A DNA stretch of 64,000 bases from Donghicola sp041224595 (GTDB taxonomy: Bacteria > Pseudomonadota > Alphaproteobacteria > Rhodobacterales > Rhodobacteraceae): NCBI RefSeq assembly GCF_041224595.1, contig NZ_JBGFGN010000116.1, positions 1-64,000 of the forward strand, in the 5' to 3' direction. Of this stretch, positions 25,013-33,728 are shown piece after piece (within the stretch, counting starts at the first letter, position 1; every line of letters starts with the position of its first letter). A program made the translations under genes and the position numbers. The notes below the pieces were generated by a model. The model was given only the letters and a program-made list of their open reading frames with translations, searched no databases and had not been told where the DNA came from.

Positions 25013-26302
25013 TCAGGCCGTTGCAGCGGCCAACCCTTGGTCCAGATCCGCGATGATGTCCTTGAAATCTTCGATGCCGATCGAAATTCGGACCACATTG
25101 GGGGCGGCCCCGGCCTTGATCTGTTGCTCCTCTTCGAGCTGGCGATGGGTGGTGGACGCAGGATGGATGATCAGGCTGCGTGTATCCCCCAAGTTGGCCA
25201 CGTGGCTAAAGAGTTTCAGGCTCTCGACCAGCTTCACGCAGGCATCGTAGCCGCCTTTGACCGCGACGGTGAACAGCGCGCCGGCCCCCTTGGGAACGAT
25301 CCGTTGTGCGCGGTCATAGGAAGGAGAGCTTGGCAACCCGGCATAGGTCACTGCCTCGACCCGCGGGTCAGACTCGAGCCACTCTGCGACAGCTTTGGCG
25401 TTCTGGATGTGGCGTTCCATGCGCAGGCACAGGGTTTCGATCCCCATGAGTGTGTAGTGCGCCCCCTGCGGGTTCATGGTCATCCCCAGATCGCGGAGCC
25501 CGACAGCAATCGAATGGAAGGTAAACGCCATCGGCCCAAGAGCGCCGTGGAAGTTCAAACCGTGATAGGCCGGTTCAGGCGCAGACAGGGACGGAAATTT
25601 GTCCGATGCCGACCAGTCGAACTTGCCCGAGTCCACGACGACACCGCCGGTGACCGTGCCATTGCCCGTCATATATTTCGTGGCCGAATGCACGACCAAC
25701 GTGGCCCCATGTTCGATGGGGCGGCACAGGTAGGGGGTGGCCGTTGTGTTGTCTACGATCAACGGAAGCCCTGCGTCGTCAGCGATCTTGGCCATGGCGT
25801 CCAGATCCGTGACATAGCCGCCGGGGTTCGCGATGGTTTCGCAGAAGATGGCGCGGGTGTTCTCGTCGATCGCCGCTTTGACCGCGTCCAGATCGTCGGT
25901 GTCCACAAAATTTGCTGACCAGCCAAACCGGCGAATTGTCTGGCTGAACTGGGTGATTGTGCCGCCATACAGACGCGAGGACGCCACCACATTGCATCCC
26001 GGACCCATCAGCGGGAACAGGGCCATGATCTGCGCTGCGTGCCCCGAAGAACAGCAAACCGCACCGGCCCCTCCTTCGAGTGCAGCGACGCGCGCGGCCA
26101 GAGCATTCACCGTGGGGTTGGTGAGGCGCGAATAGATGTACCCAACCTCTTCGAGGTTAAACAAACGCGCCGCGTGTTCTGCGTCTTTGAACACGTAGGA
26201 CGTTGACTGATAGATCGGCACCTGACGCGCGCCGGTGGCGGGATCAGGCTCGTATCCGGCATGTACGGCCAGCGTGGATAGGCCCAGTGTTTCTTCGGAC
26301 AT
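25013..26302 (-). CDS. metY: O-acetylhomoserine sulfhydrylase MetY
   Basis: 429-residue PLP enzyme of the Cys/Met metabolism family, forming homocysteine from O-acetylhomoserine and sulfide. The PLP lysine is Lys 209 in HSATKYMTGNG; YIYSRLTNPT (about 55-64) supplies the phosphate-contacting Tyr and Arg of the neighbouring subunit; FSHVANLGDTRSLIIHPASTTH is the substrate-carboxylate loop. The insert GKFDWSASDKFPSLSAPEPAYHG is typical of MetY rather than MetZ. Upstream I do not see a SAM-II riboswitch. Confidence 0.93.
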   Translation of the reverse strand: MSEETLGLSTLAVHAGYEPDPATGARQVPIYQSTSYVFKDAEHAARLFNLEEVGYIYSRLTNPTVNALAARVAALEGGAGAVCCSSGHAAQIMALFPLMGPGCNVVASSRLYGGTITQFSQTIRRFGWSANFVDTDDLDAVKAAIDENTRAIFCETIANPGGYVTDLDAMAKIADDAGLPLIVDNTTATPYLCRPIEHGATLVVHSATKYMTGNGTVTGGVVVDSGKFDWSASDKFPSLSAPEPAYHGLNFHGALGPMAFTFHSIAVGLRDLGMTMNPQGAHYTLMGIETLCLRMERHIQNAKAVAEWLESDPRVEAVTYAGLPSSPSYDRAQRIVPKGAGALFTVAVKGGYDACVKLVESLKLFSHVANLGDTRSLIIHPASTTHRQLEEEQQIKAGAAPNVVRISIGIEDFKDIIADLDQGLAAATA

Positions 26303-26549
26303 TTGAGAACTCCTCCTCTACTAGAAACGAGCGTAGACGAGCGGATTGCATCTTCGCAATCGCAATTCGCATAGAACGATGTCAGGGGCGGCACAGCGCC
26401 GAAGTGAGGCAGAGATATGCGTAAATGATGCTTGCGCATTGGCGTGTTTTTGGCCGCGCGTCCCCCGACACCACGTGCTAATCAAGTTTACCTTTTCTCG
26501 GATTTGCAGATACTCGTGCCAGAGCCTTCGAAAAAGACTGGCATTTGTA

Positions 26550-27740
26550 ATGTTCGACCCAATGGACCTGATAACCCTAGAGGCCAACGCTGGCCGGATC
26601 GAGGGGATCTTCAGTGCCCGCCCTGACATCGGGCGGTTGTGGCGTGTCCAGTCCGCTTTGGTCGAGGCGGCCCGGACGGTCGCCATGGAAGATATCCAGA
26701 TCCACGAGGGGGACTTGGTCCTGCGTCTGGCGGAAAATCAGGCCACCTCTGCCGAGACTGCACGCGGTGTCGATGCCGCCAGAGACACCCTTGCCGTACT
26801 GCGCGCGCCGGGGTCTTTGCTGGATGATCCCGAACGCGCGGTGGCGCGGGCCTGTCGGGCATCGGTGCAAATCAAAGATGTTTCTTACGGCGACGCGCCC
26901 CTGACGCTTGGGTCCGACGACATCCAGTCCATAAGGGCAGCCGTCAAAGAAAGCCCGACGCCCTTCTTGGCCGCCCTAAAGGCGACGATCCGGTTTCGTC
27001 AGTTGACCGAAAGCTGGAGCCCGACGTCTGATCGGTTGATCTTTGTGACGGCAGAGCATTCGGTGCGCCAGACGGAAACCCGCCCGTGGGGCGAGGCGGA
27101 GCAGGACAATCCCTTTGGTTTTGGTCTCTTGAGTGGGATGCGCGCGCGGTGGACATACTTGCCCGCGACCGCACTCAGCCAAGGGCGCTTTCGCAGTTGG
27201 TCGCCCATGCAACCTGTGGGTGTTCGGGAATTGATAGGTGGTTTGCTGGCAGAGCAAGCCCGAACGTTGGGCGCGATCCCGCAATTGGATCGGTGGGTGT
27301 CGCGCGCGACGGAATATGCTGCGGGCAAGCATGGGAAATCCCGCCTGAAGGACGTGGTCACCCTGAGCACGCACTGTCCTGTTCTGACGGTGAGCATGAT
27401 CCGGGATGGGCTCGGGCTCAAGCAGCGGGCGGCGTATAATCTGGTGGACGAGGCCGAAGAGGCGGGCATCCTGAGCCGGATCACAGCGCGCAAGACCTAT
27501 CGGGTATGGGCGGTTCCCTTTCTGGCCGACCGGATCAAAAGCCGTCCGATGCCCGGTGCCCGCATGTCAGCCGCACGGCTTGCAGAACAGGGGCAGAGCG
27601 GGACCGAGAGCGATCTGAGCGTCCGTCCTGGAATGCGCTACGATACCGATGCTGCAGCCGCTCGCGAAGAGAGCGTTCTGGCCGAATTGGACAGAGCGCT
27701 TGCCCGCGCTGATGAGGTCCTGAGCGCTCGGAAACTCTGA
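26550..27740 (+). CDS. Putative DNA-binding protein with C-terminal winged helix
   Basis: 396 residues from ATG 26550 (MFDPMDLITLEANAGRIEG); the frame is open upstream to 26346. The middle is helical. Near 275-320 the segment ending MIRDGLGLKQRAAYNLVDEAEEAGILSRITARKTYRVWAV is a winged helix-turn-helix of the type found at the end of Fic-family and rhizobial plasmid DUF1612 proteins. I favour a DUF1612-type plasmid protein but cannot confirm it. The 247-base spacer shared with the divergent metY has a TGCCAG/CTGGCA inverted repeat (26517-26543) right before the start, possibly its own operator. Confidence 0.65.
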   Translation: MFDPMDLITLEANAGRIEGIFSARPDIGRLWRVQSALVEAARTVAMEDIQIHEGDLVLRLAENQATSAETARGVDAARDTLAVLRAPGSLLDDPERAVARACRASVQIKDVSYGDAPLTLGSDDIQSIRAAVKESPTPFLAALKATIRFRQLTESWSPTSDRLIFVTAEHSVRQTETRPWGEAEQDNPFGFGLLSGMRARWTYLPATALSQGRFRSWSPMQPVGVRELIGGLLAEQARTLGAIPQLDRWVSRATEYAAGKHGKSRLKDVVTLSTHCPVLTVSMIRDGLGLKQRAAYNLVDEAEEAGILSRITARKTYRVWAVPFLADRIKSRPMPGARMSAARLAEQGQSGTESDLSVRPGMRYDTDAAAAREESVLAELDRALARADEVLSARKL

Positions 27741-27748
27741 TCACTATA

Positions 27749-27767
27749 CGCCCCTGTCGACGGGGCG
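27749..27767. terminator. Hairpin between convergent genes
   Basis: CGCCCC (27749-27754) and GGGGCG (27762-27767) form a six-base stem with loop TGTCGAC between the convergent HTH-protein and His-rich protein genes. There is no T-run, so termination is uncertain. Confidence 0.4.
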
Positions 27768-27848
27768 GTCGTCGACCAAGCATCTGTGGTCTGACCTCGT
27801 GCGCGCACCGAGTAGGTCGAGAAGTTCACCCCGCTCGGCGATTTGTCG

Positions 27849-28430
27849 TCAGTGCGCGTGTGCCTCTTCGCCGATTGCCATCATCAGGTGATGTTCGCGG
27901 TGATGATCTTGGCTTGCCATCAGTCCGAAAAAGCCAAGCCCTTTGATGCGCGCGGCCACTTGGGGATCGCTGCTCGTGACTTTGAGTTCGACGCCGTCAC
28001 CGTGATCTGTCGCCTCGACCTGCCAGCGGTCGTCCATCGCGAGTTGGGCCGCGTGTGCCGGAACCATGCGGCGCAAAGAGCCAAGCGTCTCGGTGTCTCC
28101 GGTTGCGAAGGCAGAAAGGCCCTCTGGCAACCGGGTCGTTTCGACCTGCGCATACGAAACCAGACGATCCATATCGACCAGATGCGCCCGAAGACCGTCT
28201 AGATCGACCTGCGTCCAGTCGGTCTCTGGATCGGCTTCCAAGACACGGACAACTTCGGACAGCGCAGCAAACGCACCTTGGCCCGGTTCGGTCAGCACGG
28301 CAGTCGCATCGGCGGGTGCAGGCGTTTCCATGCTGTGATCCATCCCGTGCTTATGGCCAGAATGGTCTGTTTGGGCCGCAGCGATTGCCCCAACACTGAT
28401 AAGCGCCGAAGCGATCAGGAATACCTTCAT
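27849..28430 (-). CDS. His-rich periplasmic protein of unknown function
   Basis: 193 residues: Sec signal peptide (about 1-19, ending AIAAA), then a His/Met-rich segment HSGHKHGMDHSM (about 23-34) and a His-rich C-terminus (HHREHHLMM and EEAHAH). These suggest metal, probably copper, binding in the periplasm. The central part is helical. No copper genes are adjacent, and I do not recognise the family. Confidence 0.7.
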   Translation of the reverse strand: MKVFLIASALISVGAIAAAQTDHSGHKHGMDHSMETPAPADATAVLTEPGQGAFAALSEVVRVLEADPETDWTQVDLDGLRAHLVDMDRLVSYAQVETTRLPEGLSAFATGDTETLGSLRRMVPAHAAQLAMDDRWQVEATDHGDGVELKVTSSDPQVAARIKGLGFFGLMASQDHHREHHLMMAIGEEAHAH

Positions 28431-28579
28431 GTCACGTGTCCGTTTTCTACATCAATGAAACAGAGGCTACCAGACACATGGTCGGTCGGACACAATATTG
28501 ATCATACCGAATGTGCCGCAGATTTCTGGCGGGGCGCAGACGCGATCACCAACTGTGCGGATGGCTTTGGCAAGGTAGA

Positions 28580-28639
28580 TCGGTTCGGGAGAAACATGCC
28601 CCGATCGTCTGCACGACCGAGGCGTCTGTCCCGAACCGA
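28580..28639. repeat. Long inverted repeat downstream of phaC
   Basis: TCGGTTCGGG (28580-28589) and CCCGAACCGA (28630-28639) are perfect 10-base arms around a 40-base GC-rich spacer that can itself fold. It starts 34 bases past the phaC stop codon on the minus strand and could stabilise or end the phaC mRNA; no T-run follows. Confidence 0.4.
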
Positions 28640-28672
28640 CCTGCTGTCAGCACATACGGTCAATCAGACCAA

Positions 28673-30439
28673 TCACGAAATGCCCCGCGATTTCACGTAG
28701 CTTCCGGGGGCGGCGCCCAAACCCAGCTTCTCGGGTTCGCGCGCAGGCACCAACTCGCCAGAGCGCGGTGCAAGCCAACTCTCCCAGAGTGGCCACCACG
28801 ACCCTTCGTGGAATTTAGCAGAGCTGCGCCAGTCTGCGGCAGGAAGCGACAGATCAGCGTTGGTGTAATGGCCGTATTTCTTTTTGGATGGCGGATTCAC
28901 AATGCCCGCAATATGTCCCGACTCGGACAGTACGAAGGTTTTGTCCGCTGATCCCATGGCCTGAACCCCGCGATAGCAGTCTTTCCATGCGGCGATATGG
29001 TCGTTCTCGGCTGTGATGGCCATCAGGGGGACTGTCACCTCGGCCAGTGATAGTTTGCGCCCCATCAATTCGAAATGCCCTTCGGAGAACTGGTTCGCGC
29101 GGCAGAGCCCGCGAAGGTACTGCATCGTCATCCGGCCGGGCAGGTTCGTGCTGTCCCCATTCCAGAACAGCAGATCAAACGCGGGTGGGGTCTCGCCCAT
29201 CATGTAGGATTTGATGGCAGGTCCGTAGACCAGATCATTGGACCGCAAAAAGGACATCGTGCGCGACATGACCCGCGCGGGCAAAAGTCCGGTTCGGTCA
29301 ACCTCGACCCCGATCCCTTCGACGAAATCTTCTTGGAGGAAGGGCGTGAACTCTCCTTGATCCGAGAAATCCGTCAGGGCGGTGAACAATGTTGCCGCGT
29401 TCACCGAGGTATCGCCGATCTGGTGCAGATAGGACAGCGTCAGTGATAGGGTCGTGCCTGCGATACAGTAGCCGACGACATTCACCTGATCCTGTTCACA
29501 AATCGATTTGGCGGTCTCGATCGCGGGCAGGTAGCCATCGGTGATGTAATCTTCGAGACCGGCATCCTTGAGCGACGCATCCGGATTGACCCAAGACGCG
29601 ACGAACACGGTGTACCCTTGGTCGACCAGCCAGCGGATCATGCTGTTCTGGGGCTTCATATCCAGAATGTAGAACTTGTTGATCCAAGGAGGGAAGATCA
29701 CGATCGGTCGGGCGTGAACGTCCTCGGTCGAAGGTGCGTACTGGATAAGCTCCATCATCTTGGTGCGCAAAACGACCTGACCCGGAGAGGTCGCGATGTT
29801 CTCCCCAACCGCAAAGGCGCTGTCATCGACCAGTTTGACCAAGAGTTCGCCATCATTGGCCTCGAGGTCGTTCACCAGGTTCTCAAGACCATCGAGCAAG
29901 CTCTCGCCCTCGGTCTCCATGGCGCGTCGCAACACCGCCGGATTGGTGTTGTAGAAGTTGCTTGGCGCCATCATGTTCGCCATCTGGTCGGTAAAAAACC
30001 GCAGCCGGCGCTTGTCGGTTTCATCCATCGTATCAAGATCTGCGACCACCTGTTGCATCGCGCCAGAGGTCACTTTGTACTGGCGGCGCAGATAGTCGAA
30101 CCACGGATTAGCTTCCCACCCCTCATCGGCGAAGCGCTTGTCCTTTTCGGTTCCGGGCCCCTCGGTCGAGTGCTGGATTGCGCCAAGCCAAGCATTAAAG
30201 GAGTTCTCCCAAAATCCGGCGGCCTGTTCTGCTGTTCGGGTCGGATTGGTCAGAACCTGTTCCCACCAAGCGGCGGCGGTCTTGGCATACAAATCCGGAC
30301 CGGGCGCTTCGATGCCGGGGTTTGGCGCCTTGCGCCGCGACAAAGCTGTCATCATCCGCTGCGTCAGGTTTAACAACCGCTCTGCGGCTTCGCGCTGACT
30401 GGCCGTCAGATCTCTGATCTCTTCTGTTGTATCGCTCAT
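28673..30439 (-). CDS. phaC: Class I poly(3-hydroxyalkanoate) synthase PhaC
   Basis: 588 residues. It polymerises (R)-3-hydroxyacyl-CoA into storage polyester at the granule surface. The catalytic triad is Cys 325 in GYCIAGT, Asp 480 in TAENDHIAAW and His 509 in SESGHIAGIVNPP. The N-terminal helical region contains the typical NPWFDYLRRQY (about 111-121). The lipase-like box reads G-Y-C-I-A-G rather than the usual G-x-C-x-G-G. ATG 30439 has GGGAGG upstream; the frame is open to 30484. The usual roseobacter neighbours phaZ, phaP and phaR are absent. Confidence 0.92.
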   Translation of the reverse strand: MSDTTEEIRDLTASQREAAERLLNLTQRMMTALSRRKAPNPGIEAPGPDLYAKTAAAWWEQVLTNPTRTAEQAAGFWENSFNAWLGAIQHSTEGPGTEKDKRFADEGWEANPWFDYLRRQYKVTSGAMQQVVADLDTMDETDKRRLRFFTDQMANMMAPSNFYNTNPAVLRRAMETEGESLLDGLENLVNDLEANDGELLVKLVDDSAFAVGENIATSPGQVVLRTKMMELIQYAPSTEDVHARPIVIFPPWINKFYILDMKPQNSMIRWLVDQGYTVFVASWVNPDASLKDAGLEDYITDGYLPAIETAKSICEQDQVNVVGYCIAGTTLSLTLSYLHQIGDTSVNAATLFTALTDFSDQGEFTPFLQEDFVEGIGVEVDRTGLLPARVMSRTMSFLRSNDLVYGPAIKSYMMGETPPAFDLLFWNGDSTNLPGRMTMQYLRGLCRANQFSEGHFELMGRKLSLAEVTVPLMAITAENDHIAAWKDCYRGVQAMGSADKTFVLSESGHIAGIVNPPSKKKYGHYTNADLSLPAADWRSSAKFHEGSWWPLWESWLAPRSGELVPAREPEKLGLGAAPGSYVKSRGIS

Positions 30440-30841
30440 CGCCCCCTCCCAAGGACCAATTCCTAGACCTTCAAATCCCGCCAACCCATCACCTTTGACC
30501 TGCGCGCGCAGCGGACCCGATGGGGTGCTTTCGCGTGATCACAGGCATTTTGCCTGCTGCCAAAGATGCTCGGATTGTCTGGTGTCATGTGCCCCACGCC
30601 GCACGGCAATTCAGGGCACATCAGATAATCGATTCAAATAAGCCATTACGACTGTAACATTTTATCGCCCACTCTCCAGAGGAGAAATACGTGCCGCGCC
30701 AAAGGCCGTTTGATTGCACGCGATACGAAAAGCGCGGCCCATGTCCTGCAAATCCCAAGGCAGGGTGTTCGCCATAGGGTCAACATGCTAGAGGTCTACT
30801 CGTCTCATAGGAGAAAGGCGCCGTTGCGACGGCGAGTCGTT
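30440..30841. other. 402-base spacer between phaC and SHOCT gene
   Basis: Divergent control region. It should hold the phaC promoter (minus) and the promoter of the SHOCT gene (plus), but no strong -35/-10 pair stands out. The only coding candidate is a 28-codon ORF at 30691-30777 listed separately. Confidence 0.5.
30691..30777 (+). CDS. Possible 28-residue small ORF
   Basis: GTG 30691 is preceded by AGAGGAGAA at ideal distance, one of the best ribosome sites in the window. It encodes a basic peptide (starting MPRQRPFDC) with three Cys, ending at TAG 30775-30777. It could be a leader peptide for the SHOCT gene 64 bases later or chance. Confidence 0.3.
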   Translation: MPRQRPFDCTRYEKRGPCPANPKAGCSP

Positions 30842-31666
30842 ATGGATCAACTGACACAAGCAGGCGCTGCGCTCGTTTCTGACCTAAGCCAGCGCTACGG
30901 GCTCTCCGAAGCTTCGGTCCGCGCGATGACCGACGCGGTCGTGCGCGGTGGGGGCTCGCAGGCGCAATTCTCGATCCCCGAATTGGGGGGCATGGGCCAG
31001 TGGTCCCGGGGCGGCATGACCATGGTTGGGGATATGTTCAACACCGGTTTGCAGGCCACGGTGGCAAACCTGTGCGGCGAAATTTCCAACGCGTATTGGC
31101 AAGAGCCTCTGTTCAAGCAGCCCCCTTCGGCGGGCAATTGGCAGGCTCAGGGCAACGGGGCATCGCTGACTTGGTCAGGCGGGACGTGGTGGCCTGCAGA
31201 GCTGGGACAGCCTGCGTCGTCGGGCAGTCAAAATACGCTAAGCTACGCGATCTTTCCCCAAAGCCGTCGGTTGGCCGTCAATCTAGAGGGACGTGTCACG
31301 GTGTACGACACCTTGGAACATAACATCAGTGGCATCAGCCAACAGCAATCGGGTGACGCAAGCTGGACCTTCACCAGTCAATACGGAACGGTGCGCTTGG
31401 CCGAACTGCCGGTCGTCTCGCCGCAAGCGGATCACCAGGCGCAACCAGAGGTGCCAACAACCGAGGCTGAGCCAGACGCACCGGTCGCTGCGCCGATCCC
31501 CGAGCCTGCGGCGACAGCCTCTCTTCCACCCGCATCCGAAGGCCCCTCGATGGAGAGTGACGCGATCTTTTCTGCTCTAGAAAAGCTGGGGCAACTCAAA
31601 GAGATGGGCGTTCTGACGGACGAGGAGTTTACGGCGAAAAAGACGGAATTGCTCGCGCGGCTCTAG
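30842..31666 (+). CDS. SHOCT-domain protein
   Basis: 274 residues from ATG 30842 (MDQLTQAGAALVSDLSQRYG). The body is Gly/Ser/Trp-rich (GNWQAQGNGASLTWSGG, SQQQSGDASWTFTSQYG), followed by a Pro/Ala/Glu linker (about 195-240) and a C-terminal SHOCT motif (ALEKLGQLKEMGVLTDEEFTAKKTELLARL, about 245-274). SHOCT is a short oligomerisation or nucleic-acid-associated element. No signal peptide. Function unknown. The frame is open to 30710; the chosen start begins the conserved-looking part. Confidence 0.72.
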   Translation: MDQLTQAGAALVSDLSQRYGLSEASVRAMTDAVVRGGGSQAQFSIPELGGMGQWSRGGMTMVGDMFNTGLQATVANLCGEISNAYWQEPLFKQPPSAGNWQAQGNGASLTWSGGTWWPAELGQPASSGSQNTLSYAIFPQSRRLAVNLEGRVTVYDTLEHNISGISQQQSGDASWTFTSQYGTVRLAELPVVSPQADHQAQPEVPTTEAEPDAPVAAPIPEPAATASLPPASEGPSMESDAIFSALEKLGQLKEMGVLTDEEFTAKKTELLARL

Positions 31667-31674
31667 GCGCGCCG

Positions 31675-32574
31675 TTACATTCCGAACTGTGTTGCGGCCG
31701 CTTTCAAAGCGGTCATCAGTAGATCAGTGCTTTGGCCGCCAGTCGTGCGCTCTGGCAGCATCAGGCTAATGGCGCGGTCGGCGTCGGGTACGGCAAGGGG
31801 AATAACCTTGACCTCTTCCCGGTGCACCGCCTGACGGCGGGCGAACAGATCGGGCAGGACCGCCACACCCGCACCCGTCGCGGCCATGAGCAGGATCGAG
31901 TCCAGACTGGTCCCTTCGTAATCGTTCGAGACGATCCCGCCGTTCTGCCCCGCAATCCAGTAGACGATCCGCGCCAACCGGTGGCCCGTATCCAATGTCA
32001 GCAAGCGTTGGCCGTTCAGATGGTCCGATGTGATCTGCGCCATTCCAGCCAAGGGGTGGTCATGGGACACAGCGGCCCACAGCCGCTCTGTGAACAGAAA
32101 ATGTTGCTGAGTGTTCGGGTGGTCTTCGGGGGTCGAGATAATGGCATCAAAGCGCCCGTTCCGGATCCCTTCATCTAAGCCCAACGTATTCTCTTCGCGC
32201 ACGGCGACGCGCAGGTCAGGTTGGCTCTGGTGCAGGCTGCGCACGACCTGAGGCAGCAAATATGGCCCGATCGAGGGCAGAACCCCCAGACGCAGACGCC
32301 CGCCAAAGGGCAGGTTGCTGGTCATAGCGGCATTAAGCGCCTCGACTTCCGACAGAATGCGCCGTGCCCGCGAAACGAATTCCAAGCCTTGGGACGTCGT
32401 CGTCACACCGCTGCGGCCCCGTTCGAACAGGCGGACGCCAAGCTCGGCTTCGACCGTGGCAATTTGGTTCGAGAGGCTGGGTTGGCTGACGTGCAGCACA
32501 TCAGCGGCCAACCCGAAATTCCCGAGCTGGTGAACCGTGACCACGTATTCCATCTGACGCAGGGTAGGGCGCAT
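31675..32574 (-). CDS. LysR-family regulator, OxyR-like but cysteine-free
   Basis: 299 residues. N-terminal winged helix (LRQMEYVVTVHQLGNFGLAADVLHVSQPSLSNQI) and a type-2 periplasmic-fold sensor domain. The N-terminus and the DTGHRLAR segment resemble OxyR, where the equivalent is DGHCLRD; the peroxide-sensing Cys is Arg here and the whole protein has no Cys, so it cannot work by the OxyR thiol mechanism. It is divergent from the SbtA-type permease gene with a T-N11-A palindrome at its own start, so it very likely controls that gene. Confidence 0.88.
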   Translation of the reverse strand: MRPTLRQMEYVVTVHQLGNFGLAADVLHVSQPSLSNQIATVEAELGVRLFERGRSGVTTTSQGLEFVSRARRILSEVEALNAAMTSNLPFGGRLRLGVLPSIGPYLLPQVVRSLHQSQPDLRVAVREENTLGLDEGIRNGRFDAIISTPEDHPNTQQHFLFTERLWAAVSHDHPLAGMAQITSDHLNGQRLLTLDTGHRLARIVYWIAGQNGGIVSNDYEGTSLDSILLMAATGAGVAVLPDLFARRQAVHREEVKVIPLAVPDADRAISLMLPERTTGGQSTDLLMTALKAAATQFGM

Positions 32575-32577
32575 ATC

Positions 32578-32592
32578 ATAGCCTCAAGCTAT
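32578..32592. promoter_or_regulatory. LysR box (T-N11-A) between lysR and sbtA-like gene
   Basis: ATAGCCTCAAGCTAT, an exact inverted repeat ATAGC-N5-GCTAT containing T-N11-A, lies three bases upstream of the lysR start and 80 bases upstream of the permease start. This is the expected regulator binding site for a divergent LysR pair. Confidence 0.65.
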
Positions 32593-32672
32593 AAAAATGA
32601 AGACCAGATTGTATTTATGCTATCGCAGAATTTCCGGCAAGAGGCGGCAGCCCTCAGATCAGGAGACCGCAT

Positions 32673-33647
32673 ATGCCGCTTATTCTCGACAGCCTGGTTG
32701 GCAACCTTATGGTGCCGACAATTATGTTCTTTGCCCTTGGATTGCTGGCCGCAGTCGTCCGCAGTGACCTGTCCATCCCCGAAGGCGCGGCGAAGTTCAT
32801 GTCGCTTTATCTGCTGCTCGCCATCGGATTCAAAGGCGGTCACAGTCTGGCGCAGCACGGACTGCGCGCTGATCTGTTTCTGGCAATCGGGGCGGGGCTG
32901 ATCCTGTCGTTCCTGATCCCGTTTATCGCGTTTATGCTGCTGCGGGTGATGACGCGGCTAGATGCCATGAACGCAGCGGCGGTGGCAGGGCACTACGGGT
33001 CAATCTCGATCGTGACCTTTGTTGCGGCCTCAAGCCTCTTGGACCTGACGGGGATTGCCGCAGACGGTTACATGGTGGCGGTCGCCGCCGCGATGGAGGT
33101 TCCGGCGATCCTGTCAGCTCTGTGGATTGCCGCGCGTTTTGGCCGGTCCCAAGGGGACACGAAGTGCGTGCCCATGCGCGAGTTGTTCGCGAACGGCTCT
33201 ATCGTCTTGCTGAGCGGTGCTTTTGTGATCGGAGCGGTGACACAGGACAAAGGTATGCAGATGATCGCGCCCTTTGTTGTCACACCTTTCACGGGGATTC
33301 TGTGTCTGTTCCTGCTGGATATGGGGCTGTCGGCGGGGCGTAGTCTGCTCAAGAACAAGCACATGCTCAGCACGGGCCTCTTTGCCTTTGGACTGGTGAT
33401 GCCAGTGGTCGGGGCGTCGCTTGCATGGGGCCTTGGGTCGGTGATCGGTCTGCAAACGGGCAGCTTGTTTCTGCTGATGGTTCTGGCGGCGTCGGCGTCC
33501 TATATCGCGGTCCCTGCGGCGATGAAGATCGCGCTGCCGCAAGCCGAGGCGGGCGTTTATCTGACCTTGTCGCTTGGCGTGACTTTCCCCTTCAACATCA
33601 CGTTGGGGCTGCCGCTGTACCTGTGGCTCGCGGGGCTTGGGGGCTGA
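32673..33647 (+). CDS. Sodium-dependent bicarbonate transporter, SbtA family
   Basis: 324-residue inner-membrane protein with about ten helices in two inverted halves. The GHYGSISIVTFVAAS segment (about 107-121) and the second-half counterpart with AASASYIAVPAAMKIALPQAEAGVYLTLSLGVTFPFNI are characteristic of SbtA (DUF897). SbtA imports HCO3- with Na+. In a heterotroph it may feed anaplerotic carboxylases. No PII-like SbtB gene follows. ATG 32673 has GGAG upstream. Confidence 0.85.
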   Translation: MPLILDSLVGNLMVPTIMFFALGLLAAVVRSDLSIPEGAAKFMSLYLLLAIGFKGGHSLAQHGLRADLFLAIGAGLILSFLIPFIAFMLLRVMTRLDAMNAAAVAGHYGSISIVTFVAASSLLDLTGIAADGYMVAVAAAMEVPAILSALWIAARFGRSQGDTKCVPMRELFANGSIVLLSGAFVIGAVTQDKGMQMIAPFVVTPFTGILCLFLLDMGLSAGRSLLKNKHMLSTGLFAFGLVMPVVGASLAWGLGSVIGLQTGSLFLLMVLAASASYIAVPAAMKIALPQAEAGVYLTLSLGVTFPFNITLGLPLYLWLAGLGG

Positions 33648-33728
33648 TCAAATCGCCGCAGGACTTGCCAATCGCATGTCGGGGCACAGCTTCAGTCCAA
33701 AGGACATCCCTAAGCCCAAGGAAACGCT

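Noticed and set aside
26303..26420. Possible SAM riboswitch upstream of metY
   Set aside because: Conserved blocks of SAM-II or SAM/SAH aptamers were not found on reading the minus strand; only a normal leader with GGAGGAG is seen.
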